Assembly (NCBI GenBank): GCA_027533105.1
Contig: JAPZTW010000008.1
Coordinates: 408,684 to 472,683, forward strand
DNA length: 64,000 bases
DNA from: Sphingomonadaceae bacterium
GTDB taxonomy: Bacteria; Pseudomonadota; Alphaproteobacteria; Sphingomonadales; Sphingomonadaceae
Reading direction: 5' to 3'
A program made the position numbers and the translations under genes. The notes under the pieces are model-generated. The model had not been told where the DNA came from. It did not search any database and saw only the letters and a program-made list of their open reading frames with translations. Positions 1-9,599 of the stretch are shown piece by piece (within the stretch, counting starts at the first letter, position 1; every line of letters starts with the position of its first letter).

Positions 1-368
1 CCGGGCTGGATCCGGCCCATGCCGTCCAGCCGGACCGGAAACAGCCCGGGATCGGTGCGTGTCCGCTCGATCGCGGCCAGACCTTCGAGGATCGGTGGAA
101 CCTCCACCTTTACCTCGGCCAGTTCGCCATCGATGCGGAAGCCTTCGCCTTCAGGGCTGAACCAGACCCGATAGCGGCGGATCGTGCGCACTTCCTTGCC
201 ATCGGGCAGGGCGCGGATCAGCGTGCGCGAGACCATGACCGGGCCGGTCGGCGGAGTGAACCGGGCCCGACTGGCCGCGGCGGAAGATAGAGTGGAAGGA
301 TTCGCCGCTCCCGCAGCCGTGGTGGCCAGGGCCGCCGCGCCGGCCAGCAGGACGCGGCGCAGGATCAC
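1..368 (-). CDS. Exported hypothetical protein, 3' end beyond window
   Basis: The gene reads leftward from a GTG at 368 and runs off the window edge, so only the N-terminal ~122 residues are visible. They begin with an arginine-containing, alanine/leucine-rich signal-peptide-like stretch (about residues 1-25). The rest is a soluble domain with many charged residues and no motif I recognise. The GTG overlaps the TGA stop of the upstream heme A synthase gene (GTGA), so the two are probably translated from one message. Function unknown. Confidence 0.6.
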   Translation of the reverse strand, partial: MILRRVLLAGAAALATTAAGAANPSTLSSAAASRARFTPPTGPVMVSRTLIRALPDGKEVRTIRRYRVWFSPEGEGFRIDGELAEVKVEVPPILEGLAAIERTRTDPGLFPVRLDGMGRIQP

Positions 369-1405
369 GCCGGGCGCCGCCCCAGCGCGTGGGCGCCCCA
401 GGCGACGCTCGCCACCAGCAGCGCGCCAACCAGCTGGTGCGCCACCGCGATCCACAGCTCCACCCCGCTATAGACCGTGGCGATGCCCAGCAGCACCTGG
501 GTGCCGAAGGCGGCATGGATCGCAATCGAGGCGCGCCGGTCGATCGGGCGCAGCTTGCGGGCCATGACCACCAGGATCGCCACCACGAACCAGGCCCACC
601 AGCGATGGACGAAGTGGGTCAGGAAGGGATCGTTGAGCAGGGCGTGGACGTGGCCGAGGGCCCAGTCGATCCCCGCCGGGAAGAAGCTGCCCTGCATCAG
701 CGGCCAGGCATCCCAGTTGAACCAGCCAGCCCCGGCGACATAGCCCGCGCGCATGCCCGCGACCAGCGCACCGAAGAACAGCTGCACGAACAGCGCGAGG
801 CTGGCGAAGAGGGTGAAGCCGGTCAGCCGCGCGCGCGGCTCGCCCCGTGCCAGGGCGCGCAGGTCCAGCGCAGTCCAGATCAGCCCGGCGAGGGTAAACA
901 GCGCTACCAGCAGGTGAGTCGCCAGGCGGAAATGGCTGACCCGGATGTCATTGCTGAGACCGGACGAGACCATCCACCAGCCAATCGTGCCCTGCAGTCC
1001 GCCCAGCGCGAGCAGCGCCACCAGGCGGCCATGATAGCCCTTCGGGATCGCCCCCTTGATCCAGAACCAGGCCAGCGGGATGGCAAAGGCCAGCCCGATG
1101 ATCCGCGCGATCACACGGTGGACCCATTCCCAGAAGAAGATGAATTTGAAGTCCGCCAGGGTCATGCCGGCCGGGCCGGTTACCTCGATATATTGCGGGA
1201 TCTGCTTGTAATCGTCGAAGGCCTTTTCCCACTGCGCCTCGTTCAGCGGCGGCAGCACGCCCGAAACCGGCTTCCATTCGGTGATCGACAGGCCGGATTC
1301 GGTCAGGCGGGTGATCCCGCCCACGGCGACGATGAAAACGACCAGGGCGGCTACGGCGAAGAGCCACCGGGCAAGGGCCAGGGGGCGAGGGGAGGGTGCA
1401 GTCAT
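365..1405 (-). CDS. ctaA: Heme A synthase, COX15/CtaA family
   Basis: This 346-residue membrane protein should oxidise the C8 methyl of heme O to the formyl group of heme A for aa3-type cytochrome oxidase. It has about eight hydrophobic segments. The family signature RLTESGLS follows the first transmembrane segment (about residues 33-40) and leads into ITEWKPVSG. Candidate heme-ligand histidines sit in EWVHR, HFRLATHL, HRWWAW and HQLVGALL, as in COX15-type enzymes. An upstream open frame reaches 1858, but ATG 1405 gives the family length and puts the hydrophobic segment near the N terminus. The downstream exported protein gene overlaps its stop codon. Diverges from the MerC-like gene across about 108 bp. 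Confidence 0.95.
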   Translation of the reverse strand: MTAPSPRPLALARWLFAVAALVVFIVAVGGITRLTESGLSITEWKPVSGVLPPLNEAQWEKAFDDYKQIPQYIEVTGPAGMTLADFKFIFFWEWVHRVIARIIGLAFAIPLAWFWIKGAIPKGYHGRLVALLALGGLQGTIGWWMVSSGLSNDIRVSHFRLATHLLVALFTLAGLIWTALDLRALARGEPRARLTGFTLFASLALFVQLFFGALVAGMRAGYVAGAGWFNWDAWPLMQGSFFPAGIDWALGHVHALLNDPFLTHFVHRWWAWFVVAILVVMARKLRPIDRRASIAIHAAFGTQVLLGIATVYSGVELWIAVAHQLVGALLVASVAWGAHALGRRPA

Positions 1406-1513
1406 CAGGCCGCTCACTGCGCCGATGCCCGCAAAAGCGCAAGCCGGGTTTTTGGACCGTATGCCGATCGCCGTATTGCGCCATGTAACAGTGTAACATA
1501 TAGGCCCGGAACG

Positions 1514-1882
1514 ATGCGCGATGCGATCAACCTGATTCGCGGCCGGCTTGACCGGTTCGGCGTGCTCCTCTCCGGGCTCTGCCTCCTGCACTGCCTCGCC
1601 GGGCTGTTGCTGGTCGCCGGGCTGGGGCTGGGTGGGCAGTTCCTGTTCGCGCCGGTGATCCACCGCGTCGGCCTTGCGCTGGCGATTGCCGTGGGGGCGA
1701 TAACGCTTGGCATCGGCGTTGCCCGCCACCGCGATCCGCGTCCCTTGCAGATTGGCGCTGGCGGCCTGGCGCTGATGGCACTCGCGCTGTTCGTCGGTCA
1801 CGGCACCGAAGAAGCGGTGTTGACCATGGCCGGGGTCAGCCTGCTGGCCTGGGCCCACTGGCGCAACCTGCGGCTGGGCTGA
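1514..1882 (+). CDS. MerC-like small membrane protein
   Basis: A 122-residue protein with four hydrophobic segments. The first holds the MerC-type pattern SGLCLLHCLAG (two cysteines spaced as C-x3-C before a small-residue turn, about residues 21-28). MerC proteins carry metal ions across membranes in mercury operons, but stand-alone homologues like this one have no tested role. There is no other mer gene nearby. It lies head-to-head with ctaA, so a role near metal or heme supply is conceivable but is inference. The ATG at 1514 precedes the first helix by a short basic stretch (RGRLDR). Confidence 0.75.
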   Translation: MRDAINLIRGRLDRFGVLLSGLCLLHCLAGLLLVAGLGLGGQFLFAPVIHRVGLALAIAVGAITLGIGVARHRDPRPLQIGAGGLALMALALFVGHGTEEAVLTMAGVSLLAWAHWRNLRLG

Positions 1883-1948
1883 ACGCTCCGCCGCACCTGC
1901 CCCATCGGTCCATTGCCAAAATCCGCCCGAACGCTATCTGCGCTGGGC

Positions 1949-2950
1949 ATGACCGACCAGCTTTCCCTTACCGTCAATGGCGAACCCCGCCGCACCGCGC
2001 CCGGCACCGTGGCCGATCTGGTGCGCAGCCTCGAACTCGATCCGGCCAAGGTCGCGGTTGAACGCAATGGCCTGATCGTGCCGCGCTCGACCCTGGGCGA
2101 TGTGGCGCTGGCCGATGGCGACGTGCTGGAGATCGTCCACTTCGTCGGCGGCGGTGATCATCAGCCTCAGGATGCCCTGGCTCAAGACACCTGGACGGTC
2201 GCCGGCCGGACTTTCCGTTCGCGGCTGATCGTCGGCACCGGCAAGTACAAGGATTTTGCCGAGAATGCCGCCGCAGTCGCGGCTTCGGGCGCGGAAATCG
2301 TCACGGTGGCGGTGCGCCGGGTCAACGTGTCGGATCCCAAGGCGCCGATGCTGACCGATTTCATCGATCCCAAGCAGATCACCTATCTGCCCAATACCGC
2401 CGGGTGCTTCACCGCCGAGGATGCGATCCGCACCCTGCGGCTGGCGCGCGAGGCCGGCGGCTGGGATCTGGTCAAGCTGGAAGTGCTGGGCGAGGCGCGC
2501 ACGCTCTATCCCAACATGGTCGAAACCATCCGCGCCACCGAAGTGCTGGCGAAGGAAGGCTTCCTGCCGATGGTCTATTGTACTGACGATCCGATCGCCG
2601 CGAAGCAGCTGGAAGACGCGGGCGCAGTGGCGGTCATGCCGCTGGGCGCGCCGATCGGTTCGGGGCTGGGCATCCAGAACCGCGTCACGATCCGTCTGAT
2701 CGTCGAAGGCGCGAAAGTTCCGGTGCTGGTCGATGCCGGGGTCGGCACGGCCTCTGATGCCGCCGTGGCGATGGAACTGGGCTGCGACGGGGTGCTGATG
2801 AACACCGCCATTGCCGAGGCCAAGGACCCGATCCGCATGGCCCGGGCGATGAAGCTGGCGGTCGAGGCCGGGCGCGACGCCTATCTCTCCGGCCGGATGG
2901 CAACGCGCAAATATGCCGATCCGTCGAGCCCGCTGGCGGGTTTGATCTAG
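1949..2950 (+). CDS. thiG: ThiS-ThiG fusion: sulfur carrier joined to thiazole synthase
   Basis: Residues 1 to ~70 are a ThiS-like beta-grasp domain ending in a Gly-Gly-Gly run (residues 67-69). A short Gln/Asp-rich linker follows, then a full ThiG domain from about residue 81. ThiG condenses deoxyxylulose phosphate, dehydroglycine and ThiS-bound sulfur into the thiamin thiazole. Its Schiff-base lysine is expected in [10 protein letters not shown] (Lys176), and the phosphate-binding region [18 protein letters not shown] is present. Start chosen at ATG 1949 because the 12 residues added by an upstream in-frame start at 1913 do not resemble ThiS. In the fusion the Gly-Gly is internal, although free ThiS must expose a C-terminal Gly for thiocarboxylation. 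No other thi gene is in the window. Confidence 0.93.
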   Translation: MTDQLSLTVNGEPRRTAPGTVADLVRSLELDPAKVAVERNGLIVPRSTLGDVALADGDVLEIVHFVGGGDHQPQDALAQDTWTVAGRTFRSRLIVGTGKYKDFAENAAAVAASGAEIVTVAVRRVNVSDPKAPMLTDFIDPKQITYLPNTAGCFTAEDAIRTLRLAREAGGWDLVKLEVLGEARTLYPNMVETIRATEVLAKEGFLPMVYCTDDPIAAKQLEDAGAVAVMPLGAPIGSGLGIQNRVTIRLIVEGAKVPVLVDAGVGTASDAAVAMELGCDGVLMNTAIAEAKDPIRMARAMKLAVEAGRDAYLSGRMATRKYADPSSPLAGLI

Positions 2951-3085
2951 GCGTTTTTGCTGCCTCACGTCAGAAGCGGCGGCGCCGTAAGCTCATGACG
3001 GACGCCATGAGCGCACCTGACCAGACACGGTAAACGGCTTCTTAACCATCTTCTGGTCATCTGTTCCCGAACCAAGGGGGCAATC

Positions 3086-3613
3086 ATGGCCAATACCGGT
3101 ACCGCATCGCTGACCATCGCCGAGCTGCGCGAATTCGCCAGCTTCACCGCCTGCGAACAGCGCTACATCAAGCGCAGTCTCGATGTCGGGCTGGGCCGGC
3201 AGGATGCCTTCAAGCTGTGGGCCCGCGATGCCGAGGAAACCGCCTCGATCCGCAGCCAGTATGTGGTCTACCAGGAACTCAAGGCCCTGCGCGGCCAGGT
3301 GCCCGGCGACAGCGCCTTCGAAAGCCTTGAGGGTTTCATGGGCAAGCTGCTGCGCGTCACCGCCTTCGACATCGCGCAGGACCGGCTGACCTGCTTTTCG
3401 GCCTACCGCTTCCTTTACGAACGGCTGCTGGGGGCCGAGGTCCGGCCCTTCCTGCCGAGCGCCTTCTGCGCCGCCGCCGCCCTGCCGCAGATCAAGCCCG
3501 AACGGCGCAAACACCTGCTCCAGTCGATCAGCGAAGCCGCCGCCACCGCGCCGGGCTGGTCAAGCCGCGCGCCAAGCTTCTATCCCGAATGGGTGGAGAA
3601 GGAAGCAGCCTGA
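3086..3613 (+). CDS. Hypothetical protein, 175 aa
   Basis: A soluble, helix-rich protein of 175 residues with no signal peptide or membrane segment. An AAGGGGG ribosome-binding site sits 6 bp before ATG 3086. The N-terminal half is acidic and amphipathic, and the end is rich in Pro and Trp. Cysteines are few and not arranged as a metal site. I do not recognise the family. It stands alone between thiG and the antiporter gene, on the same strand as both but separated by 135 bp and 52 bp. Confidence 0.7.
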   Translation: MANTGTASLTIAELREFASFTACEQRYIKRSLDVGLGRQDAFKLWARDAEETASIRSQYVVYQELKALRGQVPGDSAFESLEGFMGKLLRVTAFDIAQDRLTCFSAYRFLYERLLGAEVRPFLPSAFCAAAALPQIKPERRKHLLQSISEAAATAPGWSSRAPSFYPEWVEKEAA

Positions 3614-3665
3614 TTCCAAAGGCCAACCAGGTTCCCTTTCGCTGTTTCTTCCCTATCTTTGGAAC

Positions 3666-4790
3666 ATGACGACGGCGAGTGAACCCGACCAGATCGAACG
3701 GCCGGCCCGGCCGACCGTTTTCCCGTTCTTCGGGATCACGCCCTGGGCGGCGATCACGCCGGCACTATCGCTGATTGCGCTGCCTCTGATCGCGCCGCAA
3801 GGCGGCCTTGCAACCCTCGTTCTGGCGATCCTCCTGGCCAGCGCGATCATGGCGGCGGTCTATCACGCCGAAGTCCTCGCTCATTTCCTGGGCGAGCCAT
3901 TCGGTACACTCACCCTGGCGCTGGCTGTCACGGTGATCGAGACCGCCCTGATCGTCTCGATCATGCTGAGCGAAGGCAGCGCAGCCCAGGCCCTCGCGCG
4001 CGATACCCTGATCGCGGCGATCATGATCACCATCAATGCCATTGTCGGTGTCTGCCTGCTGGTTGGCGGCACCCGCCATCACGAGCAGAGCTATACCCAA
4101 TCAGGTGTAACCGTCGGGCTGGCCATGCTTTCCACCCTCGCGATCCTGACGCTGGTCCTGCCGAACTATACCGTCTCCGAGCGCGGCCCCTTCTATTCGC
4201 CTTCGCAGCTGGCCTTCGTGGCGGTCATCTCGCTGGTGATCTACGCGACATTCGTGGTCGCCCAGACCCTGCGCCATCGTGATCACTTCCTGCATGGCGA
4301 GCCCGACGATCACGCCCACGAAGCACCCGTTGGCCGAGCCAAGGCCATGGCGGCGGGCGGCCTGCTGCTGGTTGCGCTGGTGGCCGTGGTCCTGCTGGCA
4401 AAATCGCTGTCGCCCGCGATCGAGGCCGGGGTGGCCGCTGCCGGAGCGCCGCGCGCGGTGGTGGGGATCATCATCGCGCTGCTGGTCTTGGCCCCCGAAG
4501 GCTTTGCCGCCGTGCGCGCGGCGCGGGCCAACCGGGTGCAGACCAGTCTCAACCTCGCGATCGGATCGGCGCTGGCCACTATCGGCCTGACCATTCCGGC
4601 CGTGGCAGGGATTGCCCTGATCCTGAACCTCGACCTCGAACTGGGGCTGCCGATGAGCAATACGGTCCTGCTCGCGCTGACGCTGTTCGTGGCATCGCTC
4701 ACGCTGGGCACCGGGCGGACGACCGTGGTTCAAGGGGTCATCCACCTGGTGCTGTTCGCCACTTATCTGTTCATTGCCCTCGTTCCCTAG
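3666..4790 (+). CDS. chaA: Ca2+/H+ (cation/proton) antiporter, ChaA/CaxA type
   Basis: A 374-residue inner-membrane protein with about eleven hydrophobic segments. The first repeat holds the CaCA-type signature HAEVLAHFLGEPFGTLTL followed by AVTVIETALI, which carries the acidic ion-coordinating residue. The second repeat holds LVLAPEGFAAVRAARANRVQTSLNLAIGSALATIGL, with its matching acidic residue. A His/Asp-rich cytoplasmic loop (HRDHFLHGEPDDHAHE) separates the halves. The family exchanges Ca2+, Na+ or K+ for protons. Substrate here is not determined. It converges on the acyl-CoA synthetase gene, with 17 bp between them. Confidence 0.9.
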   Translation: MTTASEPDQIERPARPTVFPFFGITPWAAITPALSLIALPLIAPQGGLATLVLAILLASAIMAAVYHAEVLAHFLGEPFGTLTLALAVTVIETALIVSIMLSEGSAAQALARDTLIAAIMITINAIVGVCLLVGGTRHHEQSYTQSGVTVGLAMLSTLAILTLVLPNYTVSERGPFYSPSQLAFVAVISLVIYATFVVAQTLRHRDHFLHGEPDDHAHEAPVGRAKAMAAGGLLLVALVAVVLLAKSLSPAIEAGVAAAGAPRAVVGIIIALLVLAPEGFAAVRAARANRVQTSLNLAIGSALATIGLTIPAVAGIALILNLDLELGLPMSNTVLLALTLFVASLTLGTGRTTVVQGVIHLVLFATYLFIALVP

Positions 4791-4807
4791 GGGGCGATGC
4801 TCCGCAA

Positions 4808-6646
4808 TCAGCTCTTGTAAAGCGCGTCCAGCCGCTCGCTGTAGCGATCCTTCAGCTTGTGGCGGCGGATCGACTGCTTGGGGGTCAGTTCCTCGTTGTC
4901 GATCGTGAAGGGTTCGTCGGCGAAGGCGAACTGGCGCACCTTTTCGATCACCGACAGGTCCTTGTTCACCCGGTCGATCGCGGCGCGCACGGCGCTGCGG
5001 AAGGCGGGCAGGTCCTGCAGCGCCTTCAGGTCGAACTTCTCGTCCTGCTCGCGGGCCCATTCCAGCGCCCATTCGGCATCGGGCACGACCAGCCCGACGA
5101 TGTAGGGGCGGCGATCGCCGATCACCATGGCCTGGGCGATTTCCGGCTGGAGCGTCAGCAGGCCCTCGACCCGCGCGGGCGAGATATTGTCGCCCTTGTC
5201 GTTGACGATCATGTCCTTCTTGCGGTCGGTGATCACCACGCGGCCCGCTTCGTCGATATGGCCGATATCGCCGGTGTGCAGCCAGGGGCCCTTCTCGGGT
5301 TCAGCCGGATCAAGCTTCAGCGCTTTGTCGGTTTCGACCTGGTTGCGCCAATAGCCGTGCATCACCAGCTCGCCGCGCACCAGGATTTCGCCGTCCTCGG
5401 CAATCCGCACTTCCACCCCGTGGAGCGGCGGGCCGACGGTATCCATCTTCAGCCCCACCTGGGGCCGGTTGCAAGAGATCACCGGGCCGGCCTCGGTCTG
5501 GCCATAGCCCTGGAGCATGGTCAGCCCCATCGATTCGAAGAACACGCCCACTTCCGGGCTGAGCGGCGCGCCGCCCGAAACCATGGCCTTGATCCGCCCG
5601 CCAAACTTGGCGCGGATCTTGGGGCGCAGGGTCTTTTCCAGCACCAGGTCCATCGGCTTGTCGCGCCAGCGCTTGCGCCCGGCGGCCCTGTTCGAACCGA
5701 TCGCCATGGCCTGGTCCATCAGGAAATTGGCGACCTTCCCCTGCTTCTCGATCTGCTTCATGATCCGGGCGCGCAGCACCTCGAACAGGCGCGGCACGAC
5801 GACCATGATCGAGGGGCGGGTTTCCTCGATATTGCTCGCCAGCTTTTCGAGGCCCTCGGCGTAATAGATCTGTGCGCCCACGCCGATCGGCAGCATCTGT
5901 CCGCCGGTATGCTCATAGGCATGGCTCAGCGGCAGGAACGACAGGAAAGCCTCGTCCTCGTCCAGCCCGAAATCCTCGGCCAGCACGCGCGCGGCCCCAT
6001 CGACGTTCATGATGATCGAGCCGTGGTGCTGCATCACCCCGCGCGGAGCGCCACCGGTGCCGCTGGTGTAGATCAGGCAGGCGGTATCCGCCCGGCTGAT
6101 CCCCGCGATCCGCGCCTCGACCGCAGCCCGCGCTGCCGCGCCATCGCCGGCGGTCAGCCTGGCCCAGTCATGATAGGCGAAGGTACCCTGCTGGCCCATG
6201 CGCAGCGGTTCGATCCCGATCACATGCTTGGCCTTGCCCGAGCGCAGCACCGCGCCCAGCAGCGGCACGGCCAGCTTGTCGTTGGCCACGATCACCGCGC
6301 TCGCGCCCGAATCGTCGAGGATGTGCAGGTGGTCGCGCTCGGTGTTGGTGACATAGGCCGGGACGGTGATGCAGCCCGCCGCCATGATCGCGAAATCGGC
6401 GATGCACCATTCGGGGCGGTTTTCGGAGACCAGCATCACCCGGTCGCCATCCTGCAGCCCCATGGCGCGCAGCGATTCCGCCAGGGTGCAGACCTGCCGC
6501 ACCACCTCGTTCCAGCTCAGCGATTGCCAGCTGCCATCGTGCTTGGCCCAAAGAAACGGCCGGTCGCCGCGGGCGTCAGCACGTTTCAGCAGAAGTTCCA
6601 CCAGATTGGCGGCGGTCGGCAAGTCGGAAATATCTACCACGTGCAC
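4808..6646 (-). CDS. Long-chain acyl-CoA synthetase (AMP-forming)
   Basis: A 612-residue adenylate-forming enzyme that should activate fatty or related carboxylic acids to acyl-CoA through an acyl-AMP intermediate. The P-loop-like motif LIYTSGTGGAPRG, the GYGQTEAGP motif (A5) and the HTGDIGHIDEAGRV region (A7/A8) are all present, and the C-terminal domain has the expected KGDNISPARVE. In this family the A10 lysine usually lies in the last ~30 residues, which here include ELTPKQSIRR. I chose GTG 6646 because it has AAAAGGGGC just upstream. A GTG at 6688 would add 14 residues of low family resemblance. The exact acyl chain preference cannot be read. Confidence 0.9.
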   Translation of the reverse strand: MHVVDISDLPTAANLVELLLKRADARGDRPFLWAKHDGSWQSLSWNEVVRQVCTLAESLRAMGLQDGDRVMLVSENRPEWCIADFAIMAAGCITVPAYVTNTERDHLHILDDSGASAVIVANDKLAVPLLGAVLRSGKAKHVIGIEPLRMGQQGTFAYHDWARLTAGDGAAARAAVEARIAGISRADTACLIYTSGTGGAPRGVMQHHGSIIMNVDGAARVLAEDFGLDEDEAFLSFLPLSHAYEHTGGQMLPIGVGAQIYYAEGLEKLASNIEETRPSIMVVVPRLFEVLRARIMKQIEKQGKVANFLMDQAMAIGSNRAAGRKRWRDKPMDLVLEKTLRPKIRAKFGGRIKAMVSGGAPLSPEVGVFFESMGLTMLQGYGQTEAGPVISCNRPQVGLKMDTVGPPLHGVEVRIAEDGEILVRGELVMHGYWRNQVETDKALKLDPAEPEKGPWLHTGDIGHIDEAGRVVITDRKKDMIVNDKGDNISPARVEGLLTLQPEIAQAMVIGDRRPYIVGLVVPDAEWALEWAREQDEKFDLKALQDLPAFRSAVRAAIDRVNKDLSVIEKVRQFAFADEPFTIDNEELTPKQSIRRHKLKDRYSERLDALYKS

Positions 6647-6745
6647 TGCCCCTTTTTGCAGCACCCTTCCCCTGTTGGACACGCTCACTAGGCGGGCTTT
6701 GCCCTAGCGGCAAGCACCTACTGGCCGGGTTGTTTGATGACAGGG

Positions 6746-8491
6746 CTATTGCCGCGCGGCCTCGCCCTCGCTGCGCGGATCGGCCGCGCCCAGCAGCTTG
6801 CCGTCCAGCACCTGCACGGCGTTGCCCTTGAAGCTGCGGTCACGCAGGCGCACCTCGCCGTGGCCCAGGCCCTGCAGGACCGGGATCAGCTTTTCGTGCT
6901 CGGTCCCGCGCTCGACGAAAACGGTGTTGCCGCCCGGCGCATAGATCACCGGCAGGGCCAGGGCCTGGTCGGCCGGCAGTTCCCAGTCGACCACGGCGAT
7001 GATCGCCTTCAGCACCTGGGCCGGGATGGTGACACCACCGGCGGCGCCCACGGCCAGTTTCACCTTGCCGTCCGGGCCATAGACGATGGTTGGCGCCATC
7101 GAACTGCGCGGCCGCTTGCCGCCTTCGACCCGATTGGCCACTGCCACCCCGTCGCGCTCGGGCAGGATCGACAGGTCGGTCAGCTCGTTGTTGAGGAAAT
7201 AGCCGTTGACCATCAGCCCGGAGCCGAACGGCCCCTCGATGGTCGAGGTCAGGCTGGCGGCCATGCCATTGCGGTCGATCACCGCAAAGTGGCTGGTGCC
7301 GCGCTCGGTCGGTCCCGCCCCATCGGCCAGCGCCACCTTGACCCCGGCCGGGTTACCCGCCGCAACCGAGGGCATGGCGCGATCGGTCGCGATCAGCTGC
7401 GACCGGGCGGCGATGTATTCGGGGGCCAGCAGCCCGGCCACCGGCACGTCGACGAAATCGGGATCGGCCAGGTAGCGTTCGCGGTCGGCATAGGCCAGCC
7501 GCTGCGCCTCGGCGATCAGGTGCCAGGCGGTGGGCGAATCCTTGCCCATGGCCTTGAGGTCAAACCGCTCCAGCAGCTTGAGCGTACCCAGCACGGTCGT
7601 CGCCCCCGAACTCGGCGGGCCCATCCCGCACATCCGGTGCTGGCGATAGGTCACGCAGACCGGCGGGCGCGACTTGGCGCGATAGCCCTTGATATCGGCC
7701 AGGGTCATCGCGCTGGGATTGCGCGGGGCGGTGTTGACCGTACGGACGATCTCCGCCGCGTTCTGCCCGCGATAGAACGCCTTCGGCCCTTCCCGCGACA
7801 GCCGTTCGAGGAACGCCGCCAGCGCCGGGTTCTTCAGTGTCGTGCCCGCCGCCACCGGGCTGCCATCGGCCTGGTAATAAAGCGCGCGGCCCTGCTCGGT
7901 TGAAGCGGCCAGGACCTTGAACCGGTCCAGGAACTGGTTGAGCCGCGGGGAGACGACAAAGCCGTCGCGCGCCAGCCGGATCGCCGGCTGGAACAGTTCG
8001 CGCCACTTCAGCTTGCCGTGGCGGCGGTGCGCCTCGGCCATCAGTGCCAGGTTGCCGGGCACCCCCACGCTCTTCCCGCCGGGAATCGCTTCCATGTAGG
8101 AGAGGTACTTGTCCCCCGCCTTGAACCAGTCGGGCGTGGCAGCTTTGGGGGCGGTTTCGCGCCCGTCGAGGGTGATCAGCTGGCCGCGCCCCGCCTTGCC
8201 GGGGCCGGTATCGAGCACGAGGAAGCCGCCGCCGCCAATGCCCGAGCTTTGCGGTTCGACCACGGTCAGCGCCAGCAGCACGGCGAGCGCGGCATCGGTG
8301 GCATTGCCGCCCTGGCGCAGGATCTCCGCTCCGGCCTCGGCCGCGCGCGGATCGGCGGCGGAGACCATGCCGCTGTCGAACGGCGCGGTCGCGGCGCTCT
8401 TCGCCAGGGCCGGGGTGGCAAAGGGGGCAGCAAGGGGGGTGACGCTGGCCAGGGCCAGAGCAGCGAGCGCGGTGTTGCGAAACAGGACCAT
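6746..8491 (-). CDS. ggt: Gamma-glutamyltransferase, periplasmic
   Basis: A 581-residue precursor of the Ntn-hydrolase that cleaves gamma-glutamyl bonds, for example of glutathione. Residues 1-30 are a signal peptide ending PALAK. The proenzyme should cut itself before Thr399 in the motif RGTSHFAVID, leaving a small subunit that starts with the catalytic threonine. The large subunit keeps GGNATDAALA and SSGIGGGGF, and the small subunit keeps TSTIEGPFGSG and the substrate-loop residues. Length fits the family. pyrD lies just upstream, 9 bp away on the same strand, so the two are probably co-transcribed. Confidence 0.95.
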   Translation of the reverse strand: MVLFRNTALAALALASVTPLAAPFATPALAKSAATAPFDSGMVSAADPRAAEAGAEILRQGGNATDAALAVLLALTVVEPQSSGIGGGGFLVLDTGPGKAGRGQLITLDGRETAPKAATPDWFKAGDKYLSYMEAIPGGKSVGVPGNLALMAEAHRRHGKLKWRELFQPAIRLARDGFVVSPRLNQFLDRFKVLAASTEQGRALYYQADGSPVAAGTTLKNPALAAFLERLSREGPKAFYRGQNAAEIVRTVNTAPRNPSAMTLADIKGYRAKSRPPVCVTYRQHRMCGMGPPSSGATTVLGTLKLLERFDLKAMGKDSPTAWHLIAEAQRLAYADRERYLADPDFVDVPVAGLLAPEYIAARSQLIATDRAMPSVAAGNPAGVKVALADGAGPTERGTSHFAVIDRNGMAASLTSTIEGPFGSGLMVNGYFLNNELTDLSILPERDGVAVANRVEGGKRPRSSMAPTIVYGPDGKVKLAVGAAGGVTIPAQVLKAIIAVVDWELPADQALALPVIYAPGGNTVFVERGTEHEKLIPVLQGLGHGEVRLRDRSFKGNAVQVLDGKLLGAADPRSEGEAARQ

Positions 8492-8500
8492 GGGCCCTGC

Positions 8501-9526
8501 CTATTCGCTTCCCACCGCCTCGGCAATGCTGGCAAAGCCATCGCGCCGCATCAGCCGCTCCAGTCCATGGGTGATCCGGCGGGCCAGGCTGGGCCCTTCA
8601 TAGACCATCGCGCTGTAGAGCTGGACCAGGCTGGCCCCGGCCCGGATCCGCGCCCAGGCATCCTCGGCGCTGGCGATCCCGCCGACACCGACCAGCGGAA
8701 TCGCGCCCTTGGCCACCGCATGGAAATCGCGCAGCCGCGCTTGCGCCAGATCGCGCAGCGGCGCGCCCGACAGCCCGCCCGCCTCGCCGGCAAAACGCGA
8801 TTTCAGAGGCGGCCGGGTGATCGTGGTGTTGGAGACGATGATCGCCGCGATCCCGTGCTTCACCGCCGCCTCGACGATCCGGGCCGGGGCGGCCTCGTCA
8901 AGATCCGGCGCAACTTTCAGGAACACCGGCGGATCGCCTGCCTGCCGCTCGGCGGCAATGGCGGACAGCAGGTCGTTCAGCTCCTTGTCGCCCTGCAGGT
9001 CGCGCAGGCCAGGGGTGTTGGGGGAGGAGATGTTGACCGTGATATAGTCGGCCAGGCTTCGGAAAGCGGCGATGCCGGCCAGATAATCGGCGATCCGATC
9101 GGTCGAATCCTTGTTCGCGCCGACATTGGCGCCAACCACGCCGCGCCGCGGCCGTTTGGCCAGCCGCGCCGCCGCCGCCGCGTGGCCACCGTTGTTGAAG
9201 CCCATCCGGTTGATCACCGCGCGGTCCTCGCTCAGGCGGAACAGCCGCGGCTGCGGGTTGCCCGGCTGGGGGCGCGGGGTGACCGTGCCGATCTCGGTAA
9301 AGCCGAAGCCCAGCCCCAGCACGGCGTCTGGCACTTCGGCATCCTTGTCGAAGCCCGGGGCCATGCCCAACGGATTGGGAAAGTCGATCCCTGCCAGCGT
9401 GGTGGCCAGCGGCCCGGCGCGCGGCGGCCCGCCATGCGGCATTACCTTGAGCGAATCGATCGTCAGCCGGTGCGCTCGTTCGGCCTCGAACAGGAACAGG
9501 GCAGGGCGGAGCAAGGAATAGAGCAT
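8501..9526 (-). CDS. pyrD: Dihydroorotate dehydrogenase (quinone), class 2
   Basis: A 341-residue membrane-associated flavoenzyme that oxidises dihydroorotate to orotate in pyrimidine synthesis and passes electrons to quinone. Class 2 features are the N-terminal amphipathic helix (about residues 1-20), NPLGMAPGFDKDAE, INRMGFNNGG and the catalytic-serine motif NISSPNTPGLRDLQ. The flavin-phosphate site is GVGGIASAEDAW. GTG 9532 would add two residues, and ATG 9526 is preferred. It is first in a two-gene unit with ggt. Confidence 0.96.
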   Translation of the reverse strand: MLYSLLRPALFLFEAERAHRLTIDSLKVMPHGGPPRAGPLATTLAGIDFPNPLGMAPGFDKDAEVPDAVLGLGFGFTEIGTVTPRPQPGNPQPRLFRLSEDRAVINRMGFNNGGHAAAAARLAKRPRRGVVGANVGANKDSTDRIADYLAGIAAFRSLADYITVNISSPNTPGLRDLQGDKELNDLLSAIAAERQAGDPPVFLKVAPDLDEAAPARIVEAAVKHGIAAIIVSNTTITRPPLKSRFAGEAGGLSGAPLRDLAQARLRDFHAVAKGAIPLVGVGGIASAEDAWARIRAGASLVQLYSAMVYEGPSLARRITHGLERLMRRDGFASIAEAVGSE

Positions 9527-9599
9527 AGTCACGGGGCGCCAGCCTATGGCAGTTGCCGCCAGTCAAGTCGATATGGCGTACCGGGTCGTCGTAAATTGA

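Noticed and set aside
4859..6691. 610-codon plus-strand frame
   Set aside because: It is the antisense shadow of the acyl-CoA synthetase gene, with His/Gln/Ala-rich composition typical of high-GC complementary frames.
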